Assembly (NCBI GenBank): GCA_964036275.1
Contig: OZ038437.1
Span: 4,778,501 to 4,842,500 of the forward strand
Source: Litoditis marina
Taxonomy: Eukaryota > Nematoda > Chromadorea > Rhabditida > Rhabditidae
Direction of reading: 5' to 3'
DNA: 64,000 nt
The notes under the pieces are model-generated. The model made no database searches. It was not told the DNA's origin and saw only the letters and a program-made list of their open reading frames with translations. Numbering within the stretch: position 1 is the first letter of the stretch; the number at the start of each line of letters is the position of its first letter. Positions 30,061-43,000 of this stretch are shown piece after piece. Made by a program: the position numbers and the translations under genes.

Positions 30061-33000
30061 ATGCTGCTGCTCAGAGGTTCCAAGTTCTGTACGAGCATGA
30101 CTACTAACAGTACTAGAGGCATTCGAGGTCAGTATTATCGTTTCTAGTAAATAGTTGGCGGTATACTGTAGATCTTACTGTTATCAAGCTAACTCGTTTG
30201 TTTTGGTCTTGCTGAAAGTACTGAGAGTCGAGTAGTTAGCTTCCTGGTTTATACTGAGTTGCTAAGTGTTGTTTTTGAAGACTGACGTTCTCACCAATTC
30301 GAGCGTTTCTACTTGTGAACAGGAACACTATTTCGGTTCCTTTTCCAATCTGACCTCAGTTACACAATCTTATTTTGAGTTTTTGGTTCTGTATTTCCAT
30401 AGGGACATTCATAAACACAGTTCTTCTGAGTAGCCTGGATTTACCAGATTTGTATTTTGTTCTATTTTCACACTTGCAGGTCCCGCCCGCGCGCCCAAGC
30501 ACCCCTACCTGACGGGGACTCCAATCTCAGAAGACGGACCGATTGAGGAAGTGTCTGACAAGTTGGTTCTAGTTTTTGATCTACAACACATTCAAAACTG
30601 CAAGTATTGCTATAGCTTGGCTCACATAGTAATTTTAGCCCCATTCGACTAACAAGAAACAAGAAAGTTTTTTTTTCAACTTTTTCAAATACACGTTCTC
30701 TAACTGACAGTTGATATTTTGCTTCAAATGGTTCGAATATTGGGTTTTATGAAAATTATTTGTAAAGGGGAATACATTCAAATAATATTTTTCATTAGTT
30801 CAAATATTAACTTCCAGGCGAGGTCGCTCACGCAGAGGAAAGCACCCGTTGTTGGAACAAGTTGCCAAGCAGCAGTCGACTTTCGATCAAAAAGTTAGTA
30901 CTCGTGAAATTTTATTGTTATTTAGTAGCGATAAAATCATGAGTACCCACTCATTTTAGGATGAATATGATATGATGTTATAACGTAGTGAGTGATGAGT
31001 ACGTATTACCAATACTACAGAAAACTGTTATTTGGTGGAATCGTATACTCTCGTATTTTCAGCACGCTCTCGCTCCTTTGACCGACCACGGCTCTCATGA
31101 GGCGAGAAGAACGAAAGTCAACATCCCGTACCCGAAGTAAGAATTTGTGTTTCATTCTATCTGGCTCGATCTTTTCGAAGAAAGCCAAGATCGTGTATAG
31201 TTGCAGCCATTTCCACTGAGACCTCGGCAACGTGCCAACAAAATTTTCAGCCGGCTTTTCACCATGTTCGGTTTTTCCAAAGCACCCAACTTTTTCTGAG
31301 CAGCAGTTGACCATGGTCGGAATATGTGGGGAATATTTTTTTTGAAGAAAACCTGTTATTTATATTGAATATATTCAGTTGAATTTTCATTGGCACTCAG
31401 CCAAAGTCTCAGTGGGAATGGCGAGAACTATATGACGTCTTTTTCCAATGTGTCTGTGGTTGGACTCGGTTTCAGGTTCCGGGATGTTTTGTTAAAAAAA
31501 GTTACCAAATATCGTTGAAGTTCTAACCAATTTCTGGGAAAATTGTACAATTGCCTCCCCCCCCCCTCACCTTAAGTCCCCCCCCCGTAGTACTATCACC
31601 CCCCTCCCAATACGATTTCCTATAGAGAGGGGGGTGATTGTAAATGGGGGGTGATTGTAAATGGGGGGTAATTGTACAATGTCGACGTTTAACAATCACC
31701 CCCCACAATACAAAATGGGGGGTAATAGTACAACCCCGGACCTGTTTAACAATCGCCCCCCACTCAATCCATCCAAACCTGCAGTAAAGAAGGACGTTGT
31801 ACAATCACCCCCCCCCCCCCCCCCCCCTAGGGGTGGGGGGCGATTGTACTACGGGTCGGATTCCAACCTATTTCGGCTCAAGGGGGGGGGGGGGGGGGGA
31901 CGATTGTACAATAAACCCCAATTTCTAAACAAGCAACAGTAACTAAGGGATTGTATTGATATTATATTAATTTTATTTCATTTAAGGATTTTCACCTTCA
32001 GTTTACTTTCAGTGTGATCAAACTACAAACATATAGGGCTAGGGTGACGCACACTGCATAGGCTTGCTCTGAAGAGAACGAACTCTATTTCAACAATCAA
32101 AACTTTTTCTATTTATAATTAAACAAGTTCCAGAGAAATAGTCGCCTATCTAGATGAGTTTGTGGTTGGACAGGATTTGGCCAAGAAGACGCTGGCTGTT
32201 GGAGTATACCAACACTACAAACGGGTGGATTTCAACCTGGCTCAGGAGGAGGTACTTGCATTATATTAGTAAATAAATGCACGAATAATATTTATAATAA
32301 TCAGAATTATAACTACAATAATAATGATGATAATAGCCAGGAAGACGCTGGCTGTTGGAGTCTACCAACACTATTAAAGGGTTGACTTTAATCACGCTCA
32401 GGAGGAGGTTAGTTTATAGTCTCGAGGATTGTTGTAGAATTGCTCCCCCCTCCTCTCCTCAAAGATAGCGTTTCTTTCTAATTTGGACTCTCGAGTCAGC
32501 GTGTTGAAACATGCTGAACCGCACATGATACCCATATTTTCAATTGGTTTTGAATACATTTTTGCTCCCATTCGGATACTGAACCCATTTGTCTATTCAA
32601 TTGTTCAATGTAGCACTCCCGATTAAGAAAAATCGATACTTTTTTTAGATACAGTTTTTTTAATAAAATAAAATACATTTTATTCCTGTTTTCAGCGCTC
32701 ATTCGTCCGCGAGGCTCTGCGTCACAGTATGGATAGCAAACACAGAAAAGCAAAAGGAAAGATCCCAGTAGAGTGAGTCATCATGTAAAACAAGAAGAAC
32801 AAGATGTCCTAACCTTTATGTCACACGTTACTAGATTTGGATGTGTTTTAACGTTTCACTTGACAAAATATTCGCCTAGCCGTCAATCTTGTACCTAGTA
32901 TCTGGGGGGAGGTCACGTGTTAAATCGCGATTAAATCTATTATATTTTATTCTATACCTCATAGATGGGGAAAATTGTACAATTGCCCCCCCCCTCACCT

Positions 33001-36000
33001 TAAGTCCCCCCGTAGTACTATCACCCCCCTCCCAATACAATTCCCTATAGAAAGGGGGTGATTGTAAATGGGGGTCATTGTAAAGGGGGGGTAATTGTAC
33101 AATGTCGACGTTTAACAATCACCCCCCACAAGACAAAATGGGCGGGAATAGTACAACCCCGGACCTGTTTAACAATCGTCCCCCACTCAATCCAAACCTG
33201 AAGTAAAGAAGGATGTTGTACAATCACCCCCCTACGGGGGTGGGGGGTGAAATTGTACAATAAACCCCATAGATGTGTCATAGATTTTCGCTTTTCCGTT
33301 GTCTGTGTTTCGTAATAATTCATCAAACTCGTAAAGAGGGCAACTTTCACCATTTCCATCACTTTTCTCATTAACTGAAAGACTGAAACCATCATATTGT
33401 AATTTCCAGTAGATACGATTATGAAGAACCGATTGCGATGCCTTCCAAAGGATTCACTGTCAAGAGCGACGATGTAGGTTTCATTATTCAGTTTTGCTGA
33501 CGGCCAAGCACTATTTCCAACCGCATCAGAAGTTTTCATGATCTTTCTCACGAGAACCTGATGAACACCTCAGGGCCTAACTTCAAGCTTTTCAGGTTTC
33601 GGCATAGCAATCAATAGAATATCATGAAAAGCAGATTAGGTTTTTTTCATGTAGTAATCTTATGACGATTAGCAGGAATTGCTGCTGTGCCTTCAATATG
33701 TCAAAAGGATACTAACCTTTTCACAGAACTTTTCACAGAAAATGTGAACCTGTCTAGGCCGAACTATCCCTTAATTCCATTAATGTGTCAGTTGTGTTGT
33801 AAATTTTCCCTCTGTTCTAATGTAGTTTGTAGTTTTATCCCATTCCAGGCCGAACTCTCCCTCGACAAGTCCAACATTGTCTTGCTGGGTCCATCCGGTT
33901 CCGGAAAAACGTATCTGACGCAGAAACTGGCTGAGGCACTCAACGTTCCATTCGGTAAATCATAACTTGTTTTTCATTGGTATTTAACTCGTAATAGTTT
34001 TTTTTTGTGTGATAATTTCATATATCGCATAAAAATGGTCGTTCCGTGTCAGCGCGATAAAGAACACAACAGTGAACTCAAATTTTTGCTGTCGTTCAAA
34101 AAACACTGACACTGTTCACAATACAGTTTTTATACGTACAATATTGATATTTTGAAAAATACCGATCTCGATCAATAGCGATTTTCCAGCCATGTGTGAC
34201 TGTACCACATTGACTCAAGCCGGTTATGTGGGAGACGACGTGGAAAGTGTCGTCCAGAAACTGGTGGCTCATTCCAATGGGGATGTGATGAGTGCTGAGG
34301 TAGATCATAGACTGTAGTCGGACTCTCAGGTCTTTTCACCTCCCTGTAATAAAATAGGAACCACTTGTTGAACCCACGGCACGTTAAAATGAAAACGTCA
34401 TGTAGTTCTGAGTGGAAACCCTTCCCTTTCCGGGAACGAATCAAATTGCGGGTTGTAAATGCGGCTGATTTAAATCGAGATTTCATGGGTACGGCGGTTC
34501 AGAAGCCGTGAAAATGGAACGACATGGTAGTTGTAACTGAAATAAACCCTCAGTTGTTCTTTTTGGTGCATTTACACAATTCACAAGCGAATTTTCTAGT
34601 TTGAGTTGAAAACAAGCAAACATTTATCAGCGTGGTATCGTGTTCCTTGACGAGTTTGACAAGATCTACACCTCCTCCGACCCAATGCACACCGGCGGCA
34701 ACCGAGACGTCAGCGGCAAGGGAGTGCAACAGGTAAGTATCGATTTTCTCGACAATACACGTTGATCATGAAAAACAAATTTCGAGTGTTTTTCTCTGAA
34801 TACCACACGTGAGCTAAATAAATATCTGAATTTCGCTTCATCTTCTGCTGAAAACGCTGTAAAGGTAAAAACAAGTTATCAAAAGGTTTTGTAAAGTTAC
34901 TGAATTTGAATTTGAAATGAAGTTCTCCATTATGAAATGCCAAGTTTTAGGCTCTGCTGAAACTGGTGGAAGGAACCCGAGTCATCATAAAACATCCCCT
35001 TCAGCCAAATGCGAAGGTATGAGCCTACTGTATATCCCAGTTTTCGATGTGTAAGATTACTATTTCATGCTCCGTCAACACATTTTCAAAGAAAACAGGT
35101 TGTAGTGGTCGTTCTTGACAAAACATTTGAGCACGGCCATTGTTCTCCCACTTCCCTTTCTGATCTCGCACAGAGTTCAAGACTCATTTAAAAACTATGC
35201 TGTGCTCCCAGTAATTGGAAGTAGTCTATGCCTGTCCCATTTGTGGTCAAGTGCCAAAAAAACAGCTAGCTTCGTAATTATTTCCAAACCATTTTAGATC
35301 GAGTTGGACACCTCAAACATTCTATTCGTTGCGTCGGGCGCGTTCTCAAATCTGGAGAGAATAGTGGCTCGTCGTTTGGATAATAGGTGGGAGAAATTTC
35401 CAAAAATTATGTTATTAGTTATATTTGGTCTTTAATTGCTTTGTTATTTTGCTAGTAGTTTCGATGGGCAGGTATGAAGAGCTGAACGAATTGAAACAGT
35501 TTCGAAAGAGTAAACAACAACATAATCGTGTAGCAAACCAACAAACAAACGAACCAAACTCGTAGTTTGAGCTATATAAGGGTAGTATTTTGTGTTATTT
35601 ACTGTTTTTGGGCGCATATACAAATAATATCACATATCTAGTTTCGTGATACATGAATAGTGAACTGTACACGTAAAATCACTAGTTTTAACCAGTTTTA
35701 GAAACTTGAATATTCGATAAAAATGGTGAATCGATTTTTCGACTTATTGATTGATCCCAGATCTCTCGGATTTACTGCTTCGGGTCAAAATCTGAACGAA
35801 GAACTGAACGAAACGGATGAAGTCAAAGCCGCTAGCAGCAAGAACAACCTTCTAGTTTTGTGCGACCACGGCGATCTCATCAAGTAAGTGCAGACTACAA
35901 ACTGAACTCAAAATCAAACTACAAACTACTAAATTTGCTTATTTATTTTAGTTCTGCTTAGGTGCGTCCACGGCCATCTCATCAAGTCAGTTTGGGAATG

Positions 36001-37080
36001 GGGTTTCAGCTAAAACTGGTTTGGTTTAACTGGTTTGGTTTTGGTTTGGTGATCTCATCGGCCAGTTTCAAAATTTGGTTTTCCGTGATGTACTCTATTC
36101 TCGGCCGAAACCAAGGCAGACCAAACTACAAACCAGGAACTACAGTAGTTCACCTGAGGTCATCAATCAATGTATTGTATGCGTTAAGTTAAAAGTAATA
36201 TATACCAAATTTTTTAACTTGATGATTCTTATCTCAGAGAACAAACTTTTTTCAGTTTCGGTATGGTACCCGAGCTGGTTGGTCGTTTCCCCGTCCTGGT
36301 TCCCTTCCATTCATTGTCCGAAAAAATGCTGCAAGAAATCTTGACGGAACCCAAGAACAACATCATTGATCAAGCAAAAAAGCTGTTTGAGCTGGACGGA
36401 ATCACTCTTGAGTGAGAATTTTTCCCAATGTTCCGTACTAATCATTTCGAAATTGCAGTGAATGCGCAATATAATTATGTGATCCGACTTAAAACCTAAC
36501 TATAGCTCTTAACAATAGCTCTTAGCGTCTTCCGAAAACTTTGAACGGTTCAAACATCAGGCTATAACTGAAACACACCGTAAAAATTCTTACGGAAATT
36601 TCACCTATCTCTCTTTGGTGACTGAGACATACCCCTCTTCCCATATTTAGGTTTAATTTTTAGATTCACGGACTGTGCCGTAGAGGAACTTGCCAGATTG
36701 GCTGTCAAAAGAAAGACCGGAGCTCGCGCTCTAAGGTACGTTGTCAGCAAATCAATTTTGCTAAACTATTCTTCAATTCTATTCAAAAAACAATAAAAGA
36801 CCATATAAAAGCTTTACAGAAGATTTTTCTCTTTGATTTTTCTCAGGTTTGGAAATTTCTATGAACGAAGTGAAAATAACGCTGGTAAACGCTGATTGTT
36901 TTCGATTTCGTTTATATTTCGATTTTTGGTTTTTGGCTTGAGTGTCTCCTTTCCAGATCGATAATCGAGCGAGTTCTGCTGCAAGCCAAATACGAGTGTC
37001 CCGGCACGGTCAGGGGTACTGTAACCATAACTGGCGCTGTGGTACGCGGAGAGCAGGAGTACCTCAGAACAATGCTATGA
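30061..37080 (+). CDS. clpX: Mitochondrial ATP-dependent Clp protease ATP-binding subunit ClpX
   Basis: Sixteen exons (30061-30127, 30480-30561, 30818-30893, 31063-31136, 32134-32251, 32696-32772, 33410-33473, 33849-33954, 34190-34299, 34631-34732, 34951-35016, 35298-35386, 35761-35883, 36256-36411, 36664-36735, 36957-37080) give 501 residues in frame. ClpX is a hexameric AAA+ unfoldase that feeds substrates to ClpP in the matrix. Visible motifs are Walker A GPSGSGKT (200-207), pore loop GYVG (233-236), Walker B IVFLDE (261-266), an LGF loop for ClpP docking (346-348), the VGRFP box with arginine R395, and sensor 2 GAR (456-458). The N-terminus ([20 protein letters not shown]) is basic and Ser/Thr-rich, like a mitochondrial presequence. 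The usual four-cysteine zinc-binding domain is absent, as only one Cys precedes residue 200. The RKH loop reads IKH. Confidence 0.95.
31541..31918. mobile_element. C/G-run MITE in clpX intron 4
   Basis: Ends carry ttgtacaattgcccccc and, inverted, gggggacgattgtacaa. It contains C19 and G15 runs and several GGGGGGTGATTGTA words. Copies are at 32968-33268 and 54927-55133. Confidence 0.75.
32341..32407 (+). pseudogene. Partial duplicate of clpX exon 5
   Basis: 67 nt closely matching 32185-32251 (gaagacgctggctgttggag). It is preceded by an AG and followed by GTTAG, so both splice dinucleotides are retained. It contains an in-frame TAA, so inclusion would truncate ClpX. Confidence 0.75.
32968..33268. 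mobile_element. C/G-run MITE in clpX intron 6
   Basis: Close match to 31541-31918 in the same orientation, including the middle block gtcgacgtttaacaatcacc. Confidence 0.75.
35951..35990 (+). pseudogene. Partial duplicate of the end of clpX exon 13
   Basis: gttctgcttaggtgcgtcca then cggccatctcatcaagtcag resembles 35850-35889, including the donor position (atcaagt). It is too short to be a functional exon. Confidence 0.6.
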
Positions 37081-38140
37081 TCGGGTAGATACCATTGATA
37101 GACTGACCAATGAAATATCAGTTTGATCGTTTTTGTTTGTTTGTTTTTGGTTGTTTCTTGTAAAACAAATTTTAGTAGTAAACATTGGAAATTTGCGTGA
37201 ATTTGCCTCAATCCCCACCCACGACGGCGAGACAGCGTGGAGATCGATGAAACGCAGACACAGATAATTAATAATATTATGTTAGGTTATTTTATTGATC
37301 ATCTCTTACTGAGCACATTAACCTAATCAATAATATTATGGTCTATCTCGACGTTTCTACTAGGAAAAAAAGAAGTTTAGTTGGTGTAAAAATTCATTCC
37401 TTTTTTGTACTTTCTCTTTTTCATTTCTTCACAAACACTCAACAAACAACCAAACAAACAGTATGTTAAAGATTTTTCCAAGAAAAATACACTTTATCGT
37501 ATTCTCATGTATGGTTCATCTTTCTCCATTCTCCTTTACTCTTCACACATTCAGCCACTGACGGTTCTACCATACAGTTACAAGTGACATCGTGGAAGTC
37601 ATAGGAAACCCCGTAGGGAACCACATGTAAACCATCTATCGGTAGTTGGAATAAACAGTCTGTAAATATTAGGTTATTTTATTTGAACAAAATACAATTG
37701 TCTATTATATTTCTGACCACTGAATAGACACAATTATATTTCTGACCACTGAATAGACACTGAGCACATTAACTTTTAACTTAATCATACCACCATCCAA
37801 AAGTCTGTAAATAGTTAATTTTGAATCGATGAGCGCAATGACACAATTTAATGAGATCGAATAACTTTTTCAAATCTTGAGTTCCAACAGGGAAATTAAA
37901 AAAAGTTTCAGATTGATAAAAGCGAGGGCTCCCCTCTTTCTAGGTGTAGTCCCCTTCTAGTTTTGAGATTCAACTACCAGTATTTTTTCGGTCCGTCATT
38001 CGAGTACTAAAAAGCGAACCGCTAAAATAGCAGAAAAAAGTTCAACTATATTGTCGTCCTATAGTGACTTCTCCATAGGTTGATTGACTTAACTGTCTTA
38101 ACCCATAGGCCGAGCTGCATTTGATTTTAGGTAAATTTAC
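37081..38140. other. Region between the convergent clpX and the small secreted gene
   Basis: Contains duplicated short blocks (gttaggttattttattgatc at 37283 and similar at 37670; tttctgaccactgaatagaca twice at 37711-37760). No gene is supported. Confidence 0.35.
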
Positions 38141-38292
38141 TACTCATCTGGAGTGTTTTTCTGAGACACTGAAATCGTATCTAAACCAGAAGTAACCACG
38201 CTAAAGTTTCACCATACACAACCATATTTGAAAATACCAGTTCATCAAGTTTCACGTTTTCACTCACCTCTCATCTGGAGTGTTTTTCTGTG
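38141..38292 (-). pseudogene. Two extra copies of the last exon of the small secreted gene
   Basis: On the minus strand, 38262-38292 and 38141-38173 repeat the exon 3 sequence (tgtctcagaaaaacactcca-type) with similar splice contexts: a cacag or gatttcag acceptor, then gatgag. They lie downstream of the exon used in the model and could be alternative terminal exons; the second would end in a stop after KFT. Confidence 0.5.
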
Positions 38293-38377
38293 ACCAAACA
38301 CAATTGGCAGGATCAAACTAGGTCAAATAGTGATCAACCACACGTTTTTCTACGTTTTTCACGTTTCACTCAGTTTA

Positions 38378-39220
38378 CTACTCACCTCTCATCCTGAGTG
38401 TTCTTCTGAGACACTGAAATCGAAGTCCTATCACTTCATGACTACCTCTCACTTGGATTGTAACACTACGTCCATTTCGAATTACACGACCATCCCAGAT
38501 GGTACAATCAGTCGAATTCTCGTATGGCCGGCCTGAAAATCAAAATTCAAAAAGAGTAAAAGAACGTAGATATTCAATCAGCTACAGATTGTATAGTTGG
38601 TTCCACTCACTTATAACCCTCTACAGTAATCTGCTACCTCTTCCAGGTCAAACTTTGGTATATTAGCGTGTTCAGAACTCCTCAAAATGTTGATAGTGTC
38701 TTCTGCATGTTTACAACTACTAACTCTGAAAATTTAAAACCAAAGTAATGACTTTTTCATTAGAAAACACCCCCTTGAATAATTGACGGACTACTGTAGG
38801 AGTACATGGATTGGTGAAACAGACTATATATCTGTTCTACACACTCGAGTAAAATCTGACAATCAAACGGACTGATCTACAAACAGAATTGTTTTGACTA
38901 CGATTACCAGAAACAGAATTGTGTCGTGTCTCAGTCATTAGTCGTTTACGACAAAATCACATTCTGTGTTGGTAAAAGAAGTAACCAACTGGTTACCTAC
39001 TGAGGCAACCTGAAAAAGGGTTAGAGAAAACCGGTTAGATTACCAAAGCCCCCCCCCCCCCCCCCCGGTCAGACATAGAATTCACCATTTCTTCAAGTTA
39101 CACGTGATCACTGAATTGATTAAGTGTGAAATAACCTCTCTCGAGAGCGGTGACCTCCTCTTCACTCTCTGCAAATACGTTCAGAATGGTGAGCACAACT
39201 AGTAGAAGCAGTGGTTGCAT
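38378..39220 (-). CDS. Small secreted protein of 66 residues (three exons)
   Basis: Exons 39136-39220, 38453-38532 and 38378-38413 join in phase. The start codon lies 1 bp after an ATCTTACAG acceptor, as expected for a trans-spliced mRNA. Residues 1-17 (MQPLLLLVVLTILNVFA) are a clear signal peptide. The mature part is acidic at first (ESEEEVTALER), then carries STDCTIWDGRVIRNG and a terminal CLRRTLRMRGE, so there are two cysteines, both in the mature part. Intron 2 is only 39 nt. The C..W.G...NG pattern is reminiscent of the cysteine modules in genes A and B, but the match is too short to assign a family. It points tail to tail at clpX. Confidence 0.6.
38592..38828 (+). mobile_element. MITE family M3 (about 237 bp) in intron 1 of the small secreted gene
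   Basis: Ends tatagttggttccactcac and inverted ggtgaaacagactata. Other copies: 41537-41770 (divergent), 50850-51086, 52126-52362 (reverse). Confidence 0.8.
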
Positions 39221-40091
39221 GCTGTAAGATGTTTTTTAACCATAACTCGCCCGGTTGACCCCTGAACAAAATCTCAATATGTTGACAGTATCGAACATGT
39301 ACTTTAATTCAAATCACAGCGTTGTAATCAGCTGAGACTGCAGAGAAACGGGATCAAGCTATAAAATGCCACACGCAAAACATATGAAACACAGCGACTG
39401 TTGTGAATGTTCAACGATAAACTACGCTGATACGAAGGGTTTTTCTAAGTGAAGCGTTACCATATAGTTTCCGATTATTTTGTTTAGGTTGAGGATCAAG
39501 CGAAGAACTCAGTCAGGTAAGTAAAATAAAAATAAATGTAGACAGATGTATGAAAAACAGATTCAGTTCACCCATACAATTGATTTTTGCAAAGTGGTCT
39601 GTATTGTGCATTTCTAATCATGGGATAGGAACCACGTAAGCCAAAGCCCGAAGGCGTGTACGTTGCATAAAAAGTGGTTGTAGAAAAACACAGGAAACTA
39701 TTTATGGAAATTTCGGGACGGCATAGTGATCTTTACAAGAACCCGGAACGTGTCCGTAACGTGTTATCACATTAAGAGGTGCACGGTCACGTATTACCCC
39801 GAGAATTCCAAATCAATAGTAATCTCGACACAAAACTGGCCACACAACAAACAACAAGTACACCAATGTACAAATGAAAGAATGGGAAAGAAAACGATTA
39901 CTACATTTTAAGTTTGAAATTGTATTACAAATTAGTTCAAATAACATTTTGGTGGGGAAAATAGTCATATGCAACTGATGGTTAATATTATCATGTACTA
40001 TATTAAATTAGTATTATCATTGATACCATATCAAATATCTATCGGGCAGTCAAATAATCCCATTTCGAAACATTTTGAAGTCCTCAAGTGG
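39221..40091. other. Gap between two minus-strand genes
   Basis: 5' flank of the small secreted gene and 3' flank of the 7TM receptor. AT-rich, with nothing recognisable. Confidence 0.3.
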
Positions 40092-43000
40092 TCAGCGAGC
40101 ATTCCAAGCCACAATTGTTGTCCCAATTGGCTTAGGTTTCTTTACAAGACAGAAACGTTGCTTCGCAAACTCTCTGAACGGCTTGATCAGCACCAAAAAC
40201 GACAGGTTGACGAGTGGTAGATGAATGGTCGTGAGCACCGAAAGAACTGCGTCCACGTCTAAAAGTACACGTTCAAGGAAACCGTTCGAACAATTCGGAA
40301 ACATACAAAAGCTAGAGAGCATAGAGGTCAATGAGGCCGCAGACAGTCTGACACATTGCGTCTGACCTGCACACTCTCTCGTCTAGACCGTTTGAAACGT
40401 GGCTTGCTGATTGGCAAAGCATTGTTTGAGTACGGTCATTCTGGTAGGAGGCGAAGGTTTCGCGATCTGCCAGAATATCTGCCTTTAATCTACACTCTCT
40501 TAACTGCTGGCGAAAATCACCGATCGCTCGCTACGCATCGCTCAATCGATTCAGGTCTTTGCAGTATTTCTCAAAAAAATGCTGACTTTACCGATCGATA
40601 ACGGAAAAAAATGGAGGCAAACGCATATTTTCTTTTCAGTGACTGTATGATCTAGAATGGGCGGATATAACATTCAAGTTATCTTTCTCTTCTATTTCTT
40701 CCTCTTTCTAATGAATGACAATAGTCCATACTGAGTAGTGGGTACAGGTTAGAGTTCACGAAAGCAGGTTCAATTTAGATGTGTGCCAGAAGATAGATAA
40801 AATCCGCCATCAAATGATTCTTTCGAAGACAGTTACAAACTTACACGAATTCTTGTTGTGGATTTCTGGTAGCATGAATAGAATTAGTTGAGTGAGAGAG
40901 CCGTACGCAACTGGGGTACATATCTGGAAAAAAACTTTTTAAAATTATATGAAAGTTTGATTTTTAGAGCATAACCAATAGGGAACTCAAGTTTGAGCAT
41001 TTCAAAAAAATTGCGTGTTTTATCGTCTTCATTTTTCCTTCATCACTTGTTTACCACATGGTCGCATGTTAGTGAATAAATCAATATATCAATCCATATC
41101 TTTGTTTGAACACAACTCAGTTCCATTCACTTTTTTTAGACACATAGAGAATCCGTTAAAATATTCGACTCGAAAGTCAAACTCGAAACATGAATCAATT
41201 TGAGAAAAAAAATTTCGAGTCGACGCGATTTTCGCCCAAGCTTGATAACTCGAAGACTTGAAAATTTTGAACTCGATCAACAACTTTAGTTCACATTTTT
41301 CTCAATTCATTCATTAAACTCACACCGACAAAACCGGCCCAAAACACGTTTTTCTGCAGTTCTTTTGTCGAGGCGGTTGTTGCCTTTTCAACGACGATTG
41401 CGTAGTAAGAATGGGCGAGAATTATGATGATAGAACTGAATAAGAATATGTTGAAACACGTTAGTAGAATCAAAAAGTGTTTCGTGCTCTCATCCTTATT
41501 CTGAAAGTTACTTTCTTTTGTATTTTGTTACATATGTATAGTCTGTTCCACGCACTTATAACCCTCTACAGTAATCTGCGCGAGCTTCAAAAACGACGTT
41601 TCGTAGTTTGATGTTTTCGGAATCACTTCAAATTTAGCTATTGTGTGCTCTACATTTACTTCTACAATCTCTGAACGTTCAAAACCAAATAAGGATTTTT
41701 TTCATTGGGAAAAAGCCTCCTGGATATTTGACAGATTACTGTAGAAGGACATTGATTGGTGGAACGAACTCACACACCGTATAGAGCATAGAGGCCGAAA
41801 CGGTGTAAATTTATCTTAATCGATTATGATACATAAATGGTTTATCTTAGAAAGTTTTGTATTGTTAACTATATATAACATTTCTTATTTTGAATATACA
41901 GCTTAGCTAACTAAACATAATTGTAAATTTAAATACTACTTATATTTGACTCATTATATTTTAATTTATCATAACTTTTCCTTTCTGTTTTAATACACAA
42001 AGGTATAGGGGAGCATACACCGTATACGATTTCATACTCGTCGAACACTGAGTTTGGTTTCATTAAAAACAAAGTGTATACATGGTATGAATGTTCACGT
42101 TGGAATGATAAAACGTGATAAAAAAATATGTTATTGATGGTTTCAGTTGTTCACGAAACATATTCAAAAAACTTACTGTCTGATCAAACTGCGCCGCGGT
42201 GACCACCAGAAACCATATAAAATACAGAAAATAAATAGAAATTATTAGTTTCTTGACGTTTTCGCTGGATAATTTCAGTTTGGAAGACGGTAGTAGCACG
42301 AACTGGTGCATTAGCACCAACCGAAGGTATAACGATGCACTTGACATGGATTGACACAAATCACAGATTATCTGAAATAAGTTATTTTCATTTAACCCGG
42401 TTAAAGTTAAAGTTAAAGTTAAAGTTACCCCTGTTCTTCAAAGTTCCTCACGGAACTTGCAAGGGACAGTCTCAGAGGGAAACTCTGTAAGGCAGACTGA
42501 ATTTGGCCTACCATCCCCATCCAGCCACGGAGCACCAGGGGAGGCTTCAACTTTCGTAGAGATTCTACTACCAATTTATCGCCCACGAAGGGATGAATGC
42601 CTTGGTTTGGCAGTGATGGGGATCGAACGTGTGACCCTTTGAGTGGTGGGTGGCGCCTAAACCACTACACCATTCCACCACGTTATTTTCATTTAACCCG
42701 GTTACAATATATTAATCATTTTAGCCATTTTTTCTCAGTGTTCGAGAGCTACTTTGCCGTTAAGAAGTGTTATACTACGTGTACAAACGTTTGCTTATGT
42801 GAAACTTTTAGGTACTTTTTGAATACCATCGTTCAATTATCTTTCACGTTTCACGTAACTGTTTCAAAAACATATCGTGACACAACTCTATAATTTACGT
42901 AACTCACATTCATCAGCAAGTCAGAAAACCCAAAAAAGTGTAAGACCCCGAAGTATTCATAGTGTTCGAGTAGTAGTGGAGTACATATCACTGTGAACAC

